Shown here in pieces: positions 1-7,248 of a stretch of DNA of 64,000 bases. How positions within the stretch are numbered: position 1 is the first letter of the stretch; each line of letters opens with the position of its first letter. The position numbers and the translations under genes are program-made. The notes below the pieces were generated by a model. The model made no database searches and had not been told where the DNA came from. It worked only from the letters and a program-made list of their open reading frames with translations. Source of the DNA: DASRIA01 sp963816975 (GTDB taxonomy: Bacteria > Actinomycetota > Thermoleophilia > Solirubrobacterales > JBBDJG01); NCBI GenBank assembly GCA_963816975.1, contig CAWFMD010000003.1:186001-250000 (forward strand), given 5' to 3'.

Positions 1-336
1 GACGCGGTAGATACGCCCGGACACGATGTTGAACCAGCCCGCCACCGCTCCCACCACCTCCTGCATCGCGAACGCGACACCCGCCGTGGCGAGGCCGATC
101 ACGAGCCCCCCGCGCCCCGCGAACACGTGCCAGGTGAGCGCGATCGCCAGCAACGAGAAGATCACGACCACGTTGCGCAGAACGCGGCGGCCGTGATAGC
201 TGGTGAAGCGGTCGGTCGAGCGCCGGTCGATCAGGACCCGGCCCAGCAACGCGATGACCAGTGCGCCGGCCACGATCGCGGCCGTCGCCGTGCCGCGCTG
301 GGCGGTTTCGCTCAGGGCGAGGGGCATCACGCCCAT
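1..336 (-). CDS. MscS-family small mechanosensitive channel, C-terminus cut by window edge
   Basis: The first 112 residues of a small-conductance mechanosensitive ion channel, an inner-membrane protein that opens under membrane tension. Hydrophobic segments lie near residues 16-36 and 53-73. A third segment near residues 78-103 is Gly/Ala-rich, reads GLATAGVAFAMQEVV, and is followed by GWFNIVSG. That matches the pore-lining helix and the start of the beta domain in the MscS family. ATG at 336 follows an in-frame TGA immediately upstream, so the start is well fixed. The cytoplasmic vestibule domain lies beyond position 1. Family assignment is good; subfamily cannot be judged. Confidence 0.8.
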   Translation of the reverse strand, partial: MGVMPLALSETAQRGTATAAIVAGALVIALLGRVLIDRRSTDRFTSYHGRRVLRNVVVIFSLLAIALTWHVFAGRGGLVIGLATAGVAFAMQEVVGAVAGWFNIVSGRIYRV

Positions 337-536
337 TCAGGTACCCGCATGTGCAGCGCGTCTGTCAAGCGCTCCCCGCGGAAAGGTAAGCGCGTCGCGC
401 GCGGCGGTCATGTAGTCACGGTAGCCGCTCCATCATTCCAGGGCGGTTTCCGGGGGTGATGGACCAAATGTGATCAAGTCGGGCTGACGCCAGGGCCGCC
501 CGCGCAGCTCGCGCTCCCAGCGGTGCAAGCCCGGTT

Positions 537-688
537 CTACGCGCCGAGCAGCGCGGGCACCGCCGCAATCGAGGCGACCTCTGCGGTCGGCTTGATGCCC
601 GAGGAACGAACCGCCGCCTCGCGGTACTTGCCGGTCTGGACGAGGATGCCGCGCGGCGAGACATCGCCGACGGAGGAGACTGGCCTAG
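537..688 (-). pseudogene. C-terminal remnant of a HAD-IIA-type phosphatase
   Basis: Reading the minus strand in the frame that ends at TAG 537-539 gives about 50 residues. They contain VGD, then RGILVQTGKYREAA, then EVASIAAVPALL. This is how the C-terminus of HAD-IIA (NagD/LHPP-like) phosphatases looks: the motif IV Asp of VGDD, a (V/I)LV-TGKY strand-loop, and a final SIA-LP-LL helix. The usual stretch between VGD and the LV-TGKY strand is missing, and nothing upstream of about 688 belongs to a HAD protein. What remains is therefore a broken 3' end. It abuts the lower-GC RNase H gene, so that insertion probably removed the rest. No function is expected. Confidence 0.6.
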
Positions 689-790
689 ACGGTGGCTGTC
701 GCTTCGCGCAGCAGCGCGGTTGGTCTGAGGGCGCCCTACTCCTCCAGCCCAGCCGCTCTCAGAGCCGCTTCTCTACGCTCTTGAGTAGTG

Positions 791-797
791 AAGGAGG
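791..797 (+). promoter_or_regulatory. Strong Shine-Dalgarno deciding the TTG start at 802
   Basis: AAGGAGG lies 4 bases upstream of TTG 802 and is one of the few near-perfect ribosome binding sites in this region. It overrides the longer open frame beginning at 523. Confidence 0.75.
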
Positions 798-801
798 GCC
801 A

Positions 802-1470
802 TTGGCGCTGTACGTCGTCACGCAACCTGAGTCGGTAAAGGCGATCTACGACACGTGGGATGCATGTAAGGCCGCCGTGGATGGGGTCAAGGGAGCCCGG
901 TACCAAAAGGTCCACGACATGGAGGAAGCAAAGGACCTCATCGAGGGTGAAGGAGTTGTCCTCAGTCCAGGGCTGCACGTCTTTACCGACGGAAACACCC
1001 AAGGGGGCGTGGGGGTGGTCGTCGTGTGGATGTCCGAAGAGCGTTCCGACGATCCCGTTGTCGTGGCGGAGATCGCGACGTCCGTTGGTCGCATCTTCTA
1101 CGGACGCCCGATCCCGGGGCTCGGTTCGGATGAGGAAATCCAACTAGCCCTTCAGAAGAGCAGGAATGTGCTCGCCGAACTAGGTGGTTTGTACTCAGCC
1201 CTCTGGCAGGCGCCTACGGAAGCGACGTTGACGATCGTGCACGACTACAAAGGCATAGCGTCTTGGATGACCGGTGAGTGGAAAACCAATGAGCCCGTGG
1301 TCGAGGCGATCATCGCCGCGTGCAAGTCGCTGGAGGGGGAAAAGAATCTTGATGTCCGTTTCCGGTGGCAGAAGGGCCATACCTCTTCCTGGGCAAGACG
1401 CCACGATCTGGCGCGTTTCAATAGTCGTGCCGACGAGCTAGCGACCCTCGGCGTGCTCTCTTCGAAGTAG
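802..1470 (+). CDS. Viroplasmin-domain ribonuclease HI
   Basis: A 222-residue protein predicted to cut RNA in RNA-DNA hybrids. The N-terminal ~50 residues match the caulimovirus viroplasmin / RNase H1 hybrid-binding domain (YVV..., IYDTW, VKGARYQK). The remainder is an RNase H fold with all four acidic catalytic positions: Asp63 (FTDGN), Glu126 (LAEL), Asp148 (VHD) and Asp211 (SRADELA). The usual His193 (KGH) is also present. TTG at 802 is chosen because AAGGAGG sits 4 bases upstream and the viroplasmin domain begins there. The frame extends further up to 523, but that part is antisense to a HAD remnant. Visibly lower GC than its neighbours and a position beside tRNA-Trp suggest horizontal acquisition. 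Confidence 0.85.
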   Translation: MALYVVTQPESVKAIYDTWDACKAAVDGVKGARYQKVHDMEEAKDLIEGEGVVLSPGLHVFTDGNTQGGVGVVVVWMSEERSDDPVVVAEIATSVGRIFYGRPIPGLGSDEEIQLALQKSRNVLAELGGLYSALWQAPTEATLTIVHDYKGIASWMTGEWKTNEPVVEAIIAACKSLEGEKNLDVRFRWQKGHTSSWARRHDLARFNSRADELATLGVLSSK

Positions 1471-1510
1471 GCCCCGTCTGCGTGTCGCGCCATGCAGCAG
1501 CGCGCAGCTC

Positions 1511-1527
1511 GGCCCCAGGGAGGGGCC
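1511..1527. terminator. Hairpin between RNase H gene and tRNA-Trp
   Basis: GGCCCC and GGGGCC form a perfect 6-bp stem with a 5-base loop. It lies between the convergent ends of the RNase H gene (plus) and tRNA-Trp (minus), so it could end transcription from either side. There is no U-tract, so this is a moderate-confidence call. Confidence 0.45.
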
Positions 1528-1530
1528 AGC

Positions 1531-1602
1531 GGGGCAGGGAGGATTCGAACCCCCGACTTCTGGTTTTGGAGACCAGCGTTCTACCAACTGAACTACTGCC
1601 CC
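1531..1602 (-). tRNA. tRNA-Trp (CCA)
   Basis: A full 72-base cloverleaf on the minus strand. The acceptor GGGGCAG pairs with CTGCCCC, the anticodon stem is CTGGT/ACCAG, and the 7-base loop CTCCAAA has anticodon CCA. The T-loop TTCGAAT is standard. CCA is not encoded at the 3' end. A TAGAAT hexamer 11 bases upstream is a likely -10 element. A partial copy of the 5' half of this gene occurs at 3842-3872. Confidence 0.95.
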
Positions 1603-1632
1603 GGGGGCGATCCATTCTAGAGCCGCCCCCGG
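1601..1632. terminator. GC-rich inverted repeat beside tRNA-Trp
   Basis: CCGGGGGCG (1601-1609) and CGCCCCCGG (1624-1632) are perfect 9-bp arms around a 14-base loop that contains the tRNA promoter hexamer. It lies just 3' of the broken DUF6351-like gene and may be that gene's terminator. The first two bases are the tRNA 5' end. Confidence 0.4.
1614..1619 (-). promoter_or_regulatory. Probable -10 element of tRNA-Trp
   Basis: TAGAAT on the minus strand, 11 bases before the mature 5' end of tRNA-Trp. It has the TAnnnT form used by many genes in this window. Confidence 0.55.
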
Positions 1633-1657
1633 GAGCCCAGTACTGCGCGGCCGCCGG

Positions 1658-3858
1658 TCAGTTGCGCCAGGAGCCGAACGTGTCGCTGGTCCAGCCGGTG
1701 CCCACGTTGGCCGGCGCCGGGCCGAGCGGCTTGCCGCCGTACACGACGTTGCCCGCGCCGTCCTGGTAGGTCTGCCACGCGATCGCGCCCTGCTGGCTGA
1801 CGCCGGTGCGGCTCCAGTCGCAGACGCCGGTCGGGAAGGCCGACTGCAGGCGCGCCCACTGGGCGTCGTTGAACGCGATCGGGTAGTAGTCGGTGCGGCG
1901 CAGCGGCTTCAGCACGCACTTGTTCGTGTCGGTCGCCACCCCCTCGCCGGCAACCGTGTGCGGTGTGCCGTACCGCGTCTGCACGTCGGGCAGGTTGCAG
2001 ACCGTTCCGATGCCCGGGATCTCGACCTGATCGAACACGTCGAGCTGGGTGCAGCGATCCTTGACGTCGCTCGGCCGGTCCCGGACGATTTTCGCGGCCA
2101 GCGGCCGCTGCCGCGGTCGGCCTCGACGGCCGCCAGCCACCTGTCCATCGCCACCATCGCCTCGTCCGCCCAGCGCGGGTCTCCCATCAGCGGGACCGCA
2201 CCGAACCAGATCGCCTGGTTGGCGAAGGTGCCGTGCTCGCGCTCGAGCCGGGCACGGATCGCCCACGAGCGATAGGCGTCGTGAAACGCGCCCGGGTCCG
2301 GACCACGCAGGTCGATGATCGCGACCCGGTCCAGGTTGTTGGCGCTGTTGATTCCTCCGCTCTGGTACGCGTTCGCGAGGGCGGGCTGGATCGGCCGTGA
2401 AGCGCTCGGGGAGTCCAGACGCTGTCGATGGTCCCGCCGCCGATCTTGTGGTTCAGGTCGACGAACTGCTCGGTGGAGATCTGGCCCTTCTTCAGCGCCT
2501 CCAGCCCGTACTGCACGCCGACGTTGTCGAGCGGCAGTCCGGCGAAGCCGTGGCCGACCTGTTGCTCGGCGGGGCCCCACACGCTCGGAGGGCGCGGGCC
2601 GAGCACGTTGATCATGTAGTCCGCAAGCACGCAGCGCACGCCGCCCGGGTTGCTCTCGGCGTTGTAGTTCTGGTCGGCCGGGACGCCGGGGCAGCCGTCG
2701 TCCGGCACGCCCAGCGACGTCCAGTAGACCGTGTCGAACACGATGGAGTTCACATGGTTGGGGTGTCCCTCGACCGCCGCCAGGGCGTCCGGCGTCCACA
2801 CCACACCGGTCCCCCACTTGCTCGGGTTCTCGACGTAGTTGCGGACCAGGTGGTAGTCGACGAGCTGCTGGCCGGTCGACCATGCGTCGGGGAAGCTGCA
2901 GGCCGGCAGGATGCCCTGGTAGATGCCGGGGTATGCGTTCGCGACCTGGTGCTGCGTGAGCGAGCCGCCCGAGCAACCGGTCCCGATCGTGTAGCGGATC
3001 TCGCCGTACTGCTCGACGAGGCGCTCCTTCGCCATCACCATCGACTCGGCCTGCGTCGCGATGTTGCAGTTGTGCCCGGCGTTGTTGAGGGCGGTCGACA
3101 TCACGGCGAAGCCGCGTGACAGGGCCGCGTCGTTCTCGACGTCGGGCGCCGAGCCGGACTGATGGTCGATCCCGCAGCTCGCGCCGTGGGTGATCAGCAG
3201 CTTGTGGTTCCACCCGTCTTGCGGCTGCCACGCGTCGAAGGGCTTGGCCGGGTCGTACAGGATTGCGATCTTGTACTGGTCACGATCCTGGTAGCCCGTC
3301 TCGACACGGACGACGTACGGGACGGTCTTGCCCTGATCGGTGGTCGTCGACGCGACGTCCGACGGCGGGTTGTCCGGATCGTAGTCGGCGAACGCACCGG
3401 CGGTGGACTTGTAGCGGTACTGGTAGCTGACCGGCTGGTTGCACTGCGCGTCGACCGCCGTGGCCTGGCACTGCCAGGGCTGCACCTGGGGGCCCGAGAA
3501 CACCGGCCCGCCGTTGGGGTGGTTCGTGATCGTGAGCTTTGCCTCCTTCGCTCCCGCCGCGCGCGCGGTCAAGACGTTGGGGCCCAGCGCCAACCCGTCG
3601 ACGAGACCCATGTAGCGACCATTGGGCCGCACTGCGAAGTGGTGGGTCACGTCGCGGCCGTCGTCGTACACCCGGACCTTGGCGGCGCTGACGCCGGCGG
3701 GAATCTTGACCGCCACGAGCGCGTCGCCGGCGGAGATGATCTCCGCCCGGTTCGAGACCGCCTCGAGGCTCAGGCTCGGGGGTGCGGCGCCGGCGGGCGC
3801 CCCCCAGCAAAACAGCGAGCACGACCACCAACAATCCGAACGACCGGCGTTCTACCAT
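1658..3858 (-). pseudogene. Frameshifted DUF6351-like secreted hydrolase
   Basis: The minus strand encodes a ~730-residue secreted protein broken by at least four single-base indels. Pieces in order: signal peptide from ATG 3858 (MVERRSFGLLVVVLAVLLGG); a shift in the 6-C run at 3800-3805; a long frame down to about 2410 with THGASCGID and the nucleophile-elbow-like GTGCSGGSL; two closely spaced shifts between about 2385 and 2412; a frame with ANAYQSGGIN; and a shift near 2095-2105 into the C-terminal frame ending FGSWRN. The parts resemble DUF6351-type alpha/beta-hydrolase proteins (tannase-like). Either a real pseudogene or locally poor sequence; nearly all neighbours are intact, which favours the former. 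The start codon lies inside a partial tRNA-Trp copy. Confidence 0.7.
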
Positions 3859-3872
3859 CTGACTACTGCCCC
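3842..3872 (-). repeat. Partial duplicate of tRNA-Trp 5' half
   Basis: Aligned with the first 32 bases of tRNA-Trp (1602 down to 1571, same strand), this 31-base stretch has 29 identities, one missing T and two substitutions. It covers the acceptor 5' strand, the D arm and the start of the anticodon stem; nothing after that is shared. It cannot fold as a tRNA. The ATG of the DUF6351-like gene (3858-3856) falls in the D-loop equivalent, so the duplicate now serves as the 5' end of a protein gene. Confidence 0.8.
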
Positions 3873-3884
3873 GGGAGGTTCGAT

Positions 3885-4895
3885 TTAGAGCGGCGATACC
3901 CGCTGCGTCAGCGTTGTAAACGGTCTTTCTTTCCCTGCGGAGGGCGCCATCACCACCCGGCCGAACGCGTTGCGGCCCTCCAGGTAGGCATGCGCCGCCG
4001 CGGCCTCGGCCAGTGGGAACGAGCGGTCGATCTCGACGTGCAGCGCACCGCTCGCCACCTCGCCGATCAGGTCCGCGATCATCCCGTGGACGCGCGGGTA
4101 CTCGGTGATCGCCGCGCCGCCCAGGTAGACCCCGCGCAGCGTGTTGTTCTTCGTCCAGAGGGACATCGCCTCGACCGACGAGCCGCCGCGGCCCGCCACT
4201 CCGACGCTGACCAGCGTCCCGCGGTACGCCAGCGCCTCGACGCTGTCGACCAGGTTCTTGCCGCCCACCGAATCCAGCACCACGTCGACGCCGCGGCCAT
4301 CCGTCAGCTCGCGCACCCGGTCGACGAAGCTCTCGCCGGCGTAGTTGATGCCGTGGTCGAGCCCGAACGGCTTCAGCCGCTCCAGCTTCTCGTCGCTGGA
4401 CGCGGTCGAGATCACGGTCGCCCCGGCCCGATGCGCCAGTTGGATCGCCGCCATCCCCACACCGCCGGCTCCGGCGTGTATGAGCACCGTCTGCCCCTCG
4501 GCGACGTTCGCGGCCGTGAAGAGGCACTCGTGCGCCGTCCCGAAGGCCACGGGGATGCACGCGGCCGGCGCGGGATCGAGCCCGGCGGGGATGGGCCAGG
4601 TCATGACCGCCGGCACAACCCGTCTTGCGGCATGTGAGCCGGCGGCGTTCAGCGCCACCACCCTGTCGCCGACCGCCGGGCGCTCGACGCCTGTGCCCAG
4701 CTCGGTCACCGTGCCGGCGCACAGATAGCCGACGACGTGCGGAGTCGTGGGAGGTGGCGAGCCGGCGCGGGCGAGCACATCGCCGCCCTCGATGCTGATC
4801 GCCTCGACGTCCACCAGCACACAGCCATCGGGGCATTCCGGGTCCGGCACGTCCTCGTAGCGCAGCACGTCCGGGCTGCCGTTCTCGTATATCAC
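3885..4895 (-). CDS. Quinone oxidoreductase-like MDR protein
   Basis: A zinc-free medium-chain dehydrogenase/reductase of the NADPH:quinone (enone) oxidoreductase type. It has an N-terminal GroES-like domain, then a Rossmann domain with AGAGGVG for NADPH, and no structural-zinc Cys cluster. Length (about 337-341 residues) is normal. The start is unusual: the conserved family N-terminus KAAVIYENG is in frame, but the codon where Met is expected is ATC (4907-4905). The first standard start is GTG at 4895, four codons in, and is used here conservatively. TACGAT lies exactly 6 bases before the ATC. It diverges from the BtuF-like gene with a 42-54 base gap. Substrate unknown. Confidence 0.85.
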   Translation of the reverse strand: MIYENGSPDVLRYEDVPDPECPDGCVLVDVEAISIEGGDVLARAGSPPPTTPHVVGYLCAGTVTELGTGVERPAVGDRVVALNAAGSHAARRVVPAVMTWPIPAGLDPAPAACIPVAFGTAHECLFTAANVAEGQTVLIHAGAGGVGMAAIQLAHRAGATVISTASSDEKLERLKPFGLDHGINYAGESFVDRVRELTDGRGVDVVLDSVGGKNLVDSVEALAYRGTLVSVGVAGRGGSSVEAMSLWTKNNTLRGVYLGGAAITEYPRVHGMIADLIGEVASGALHVEIDRSFPLAEAAAAHAYLEGRNAFGRVVMAPSAGKERPFTTLTQRVSPL

Positions 4896-4913
4896 CGCGG
4901 CCTTGATGCTCCG

Positions 4914-4943
4914 ATCGTATTGCCTGCGGCCCTCCGGTAACTT
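4914..4943. promoter_or_regulatory. Divergent leaderless promoters, MDR / BtuF-like genes
   Basis: Minus-strand TACGAT (4919-4914) is 6 bases from ATC 4907. Plus-strand TAACTT (4938-4943) is 6 bases from ATG 4950. Both hexamers fit TAnnnT, and neither gene has a Shine-Dalgarno sequence. Confidence 0.5.
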
Positions 4944-4949
4944 CGGCAC

Positions 4950-5864
4950 ATGCGGATCGCCTCGCTGGTTCCCAGCTCCACGGAGATGCTGTTCGCGCTC
5001 GGGCTCGGCGACCAGGTGGTCGCGGTCACCCATGAATGCGACTGGCCGGCGGCGGCGACCGCAGTCCCGCATCTCACCCGGACGGTCATCCCGGCCGGTT
5101 TGTCGGCAGCCGAGATCGACCACGCCGTGCGCGAGACGGTCGACTCCGGGCGGCCGCTGTATGAGCTGGATGCGCAGCGACTCGCGGAGCTCGCCCCCGA
5201 GCTGATCGTCACCCAGGCGGTGTGCGACGTCTGCGCCGTCTCCTACGACGACGTCGTGGCCGTCGCGGCGACGCTGCCGGGCAGGCCGCGCGTGATCTCG
5301 CTGGACCCGATGACGCTCACCGACGTGCTCGACGACGTGCGGCGCCTGGGCGACGCGACCGCGGCTGCCGCCGAGGCGCGCCTGCTGCGCGAGCAGGCGC
5401 GCCGGCGCATCGACGCGGTCACGCGCGCCGTGGCGGGCGCGCCGCGCCCGCGCGTGGCCGCGCTCGAGTGGCTCGACCCGGTTTTCGTCGCCGGCCACTG
5501 GGTGCCGGAGATGATCGGCTTGGCAGGCGGCGAGGACGTGCTGGGCCGCTCCGGCGAGCGCTCGCGCACCGTCGAGTGGGAGCAGGTCGCCGCGGCCGCC
5601 CCCGACGTCGCGCTGGTGATGCCCTGCGGCTACGACGCGCAGCGCTCGGCCGCCGAGGCGGAGCTGTTCGCGGCGCCGCTCGCGGGCCTGGGAGCGCAGC
5701 GCACGGTCGCGGTCGACGCCTCCGGGTGCTTCTCGCGTCCCGGCCCCCGGCTGGTGACGGGGATCGAGCTGCTGGGCCACATCCTCCACCCCGAACGCGT
5801 GCCTTTGCCACCGGATGCCGATCACATCGAGCTCGCGGCGGCAGGTGCGGGCGGAGGGACTTGA
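4950..5864 (+). CDS. BtuF-like corrinoid/metal-chelate-binding protein
   Basis: A 304-residue protein of the periplasmic-binding-protein III fold (BtuF/FecB type), starting directly with MRIASLVPSSTEMLFALG, the characteristic first strand and helix. There is no signal peptide or lipobox. It is thus predicted to be cytoplasmic or exported by another route, unlike the classical ABC-transporter partner, and no permease or ATPase gene is adjacent. Two CDVC-like Cys (VCDVC) occur near residue 92-95. The last 18 bases run antisense into tRNA-Leu(UAG). Cobalamin is the usual ligand of close relatives, which would suit the B12-dependent mutase at 37165, but this is inference. Confidence 0.75.
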   Translation: MRIASLVPSSTEMLFALGLGDQVVAVTHECDWPAAATAVPHLTRTVIPAGLSAAEIDHAVRETVDSGRPLYELDAQRLAELAPELIVTQAVCDVCAVSYDDVVAVAATLPGRPRVISLDPMTLTDVLDDVRRLGDATAAAAEARLLREQARRRIDAVTRAVAGAPRPRVAALEWLDPVFVAGHWVPEMIGLAGGEDVLGRSGERSRTVEWEQVAAAAPDVALVMPCGYDAQRSAAEAELFAAPLAGLGAQRTVAVDASGCFSRPGPRLVTGIELLGHILHPERVPLPPDADHIELAAAGAGGGT

Positions 5865-5929
5865 ACCCCCACAGGCAACAGCCCACCAGCTCCTAAGGCT
5901 GGCGCGTCTACCGATTCCGCCACGCCCGC
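5847..5929 (-). tRNA. tRNA-Leu (UAG)
   Basis: An 83-base type II tRNA on the minus strand. The acceptor GCGGGCG pairs with CGCCCGC, the anticodon stem is CCAGC/GCTGG, and the loop CTTAGGA has anticodon UAG, reading CUA and other CUN codons. A long variable arm and a normal T-loop (TTCAAGT) are visible. Its 3' end overlaps the 3' end of the convergent BtuF-like gene by 18 bases. Confidence 0.95.
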
Positions 5930-5993
5930 ATGAGCGGCCGCGCTCGATACGCGCGGCACAAGCTTCGGAAAGATTCTAGACTCCGCATCCGAG

Positions 5994-6494
5994 GTGGAGG
6001 CATCCGCGGCAAAGCACTATCCCAATCGGGATAAGCCCGAGTCCAAGACGACGCGTGCGGTCGTCGCCTTTCTGCTCGTCGCCTCGGCGGTCGTCATCGC
6101 GATCATCACGATCGGCGGGTGGGACAAGCTCCAGGGCGCCAAGCCCGTGAACGTCTTCTACGTGCTCGTGTACCTGCTGTTCGCCTACTACGCGACCCGC
6201 TGGAACCGGGGCGTGCTGCCGGTGGTCAGCGCCCTGTCGGTGATCCTGGTCATCTTCTGCGCCGTGGCCGCACCGGCCTGGTTCGAGCGCGACAAGGACG
6301 GGTTCTCGTCGCCGGCCCTGCCGGAGAGCCTGCTCGGGTTGCTGACGCTCGCGCTGATCCCCCTGGCGCTGCTGCTGATCGTGTTCGCGATGCGCGGCTT
6401 CCAGCAGCAGTGGAACGTCGAGGCGGGCAGCCGGGCCGACCTCGAGGCGCGCGGCCTACTCGGCGGACCGGGCGACCCCCGGCCCAGCACCTAG
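5994..6494 (+). CDS. Small integral membrane protein, unknown function
   Basis: A 166-residue protein. After a charged N-terminus (about 25 residues) it has four hydrophobic segments at about 26-44, 54-68, 73-92 and 112-131, then a polar C-terminal tail. No family is recognised. GTG at 5994 is chosen because TAGACT (5977-5982) lies 11 bases upstream in the leaderless promoter style of this genome. Its TAG stop codon (6492-6494) also forms the first three bases of the next gene's promoter hexamer. Confidence 0.65.
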   Translation: MEASAAKHYPNRDKPESKTTRAVVAFLLVASAVVIAIITIGGWDKLQGAKPVNVFYVLVYLLFAYYATRWNRGVLPVVSALSVILVIFCAVAAPAWFERDKDGFSSPALPESLLGLLTLALIPLALLLIVFAMRGFQQQWNVEAGSRADLEARGLLGGPGDPRPST

Positions 6495-6497
6495 CCT
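6492..6497 (+). promoter_or_regulatory. -10 hexamer overlapping a stop codon
   Basis: TAGCCT begins with the TAG stop codon of the upstream membrane-protein gene and lies 10 bases before GTG 6508. The two genes are therefore adjacent but can be transcribed separately. Confidence 0.5.
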
Positions 6498-6507
6498 CCA
6501 CGCTTCA

Positions 6508-7233
6508 GTGAGCGCCGGGGACCTCCTCGATCGCGCCGTGGAGGCCCACGGCGGCATGGAGCGCTTCGAGCGCACCGAACGCGTCTCGGCGGACCTGCGC
6601 CTGTCGGGATGGGCCTTCCCGCTGCGCTTCCAGCGCGGGGCATTTGCCGACTACACCGGCACGGTTTCGATGAAGGAGCCGCGGGCGGTGCTCACTCCGC
6701 ACCCGGAGCCGGGCAAGCGCGGCGTCTTCGAGAACGGCGACGTGCGCATCGAGACCGATGAGGGCCAGGTGATCGAGGAGCGCAAGAACGCCCGCGCAGC
6801 CTTCGGAGGACGGCGCAACATCTGGTGGGACGATCTCGACCTGCTGTATTTCGGCGGCTATGCGCTGTGGGGCTACCTGGTCGCGCCGTTCATCTTCACG
6901 CGGCCGGGATACGAGGTGGAGGAGATTGCGCCCTGGCGCGAGGGCGGCGAGGAGTGGCCGGGACTCCGGGTCCGCTTCCCCGAAGGCGTGCCGGCGCACT
7001 CACGCGAGCAGGACTTCTACTTCGGGCCCGACGGCCTGATCCGCCGCAACGACTACACGGCCGAGGTCTTCGGCGGCTGGGCAAAGGCCACCCACTACGT
7101 GTGGGACTACCGCGACTTCGGCGGGTTCAAGATCCCGACGCGGCGCGTCGCGATGCCGCGCGGGCCGGGCGGTCGGCCGGTGCGGGCGATCAAGATCGTC
7201 AAGATCGCGATCGACGACGTGCGCCCCGAGTGA
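6508..7233 (+). CDS. Hypothetical protein, possible LolA-like fold
   Basis: A 241-residue soluble protein with no signal peptide. The alternating pattern of short beta strands (VSADLRLSG, FADYTGTV, GVFENGDVRIE, FDQDFYF-like segments and a closing strand-rich C-terminus) recalls LolA/LppX-type half-barrels that carry hydrophobic molecules. This is only a resemblance, and no motif is diagnostic. GTG 6508 follows TAGCCT by 10 bases. Function unknown. Confidence 0.6.
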   Translation: MSAGDLLDRAVEAHGGMERFERTERVSADLRLSGWAFPLRFQRGAFADYTGTVSMKEPRAVLTPHPEPGKRGVFENGDVRIETDEGQVIEERKNARAAFGGRRNIWWDDLDLLYFGGYALWGYLVAPFIFTRPGYEVEEIAPWREGGEEWPGLRVRFPEGVPAHSREQDFYFGPDGLIRRNDYTAEVFGGWAKATHYVWDYRDFGGFKIPTRRVAMPRGPGGRPVRAIKIVKIAIDDVRPE

Positions 7234-7248
7234 CGATCAGGGGCCGGA

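Larger units (their letters stand above)
337..801. other. Gene-poor stretch with a degraded gene remnant
   Basis: This 465-base stretch between the MscS-like gene and the RNase H gene carries no intact gene. Its only recognisable content is the C-terminal remnant of a HAD-type phosphatase on the minus strand (537-688). The plus-strand reading frame open through 523-801 is antisense to that remnant and shows no family of its own. It is therefore not annotated as coding. Confidence 0.6.

Noticed and set aside
523..801. N-terminal extension of the RNase H frame from ATG 523
   Set aside because: It is antisense to the HAD remnant, and the viroplasmin domain starts at TTG 802 beside a strong Shine-Dalgarno.
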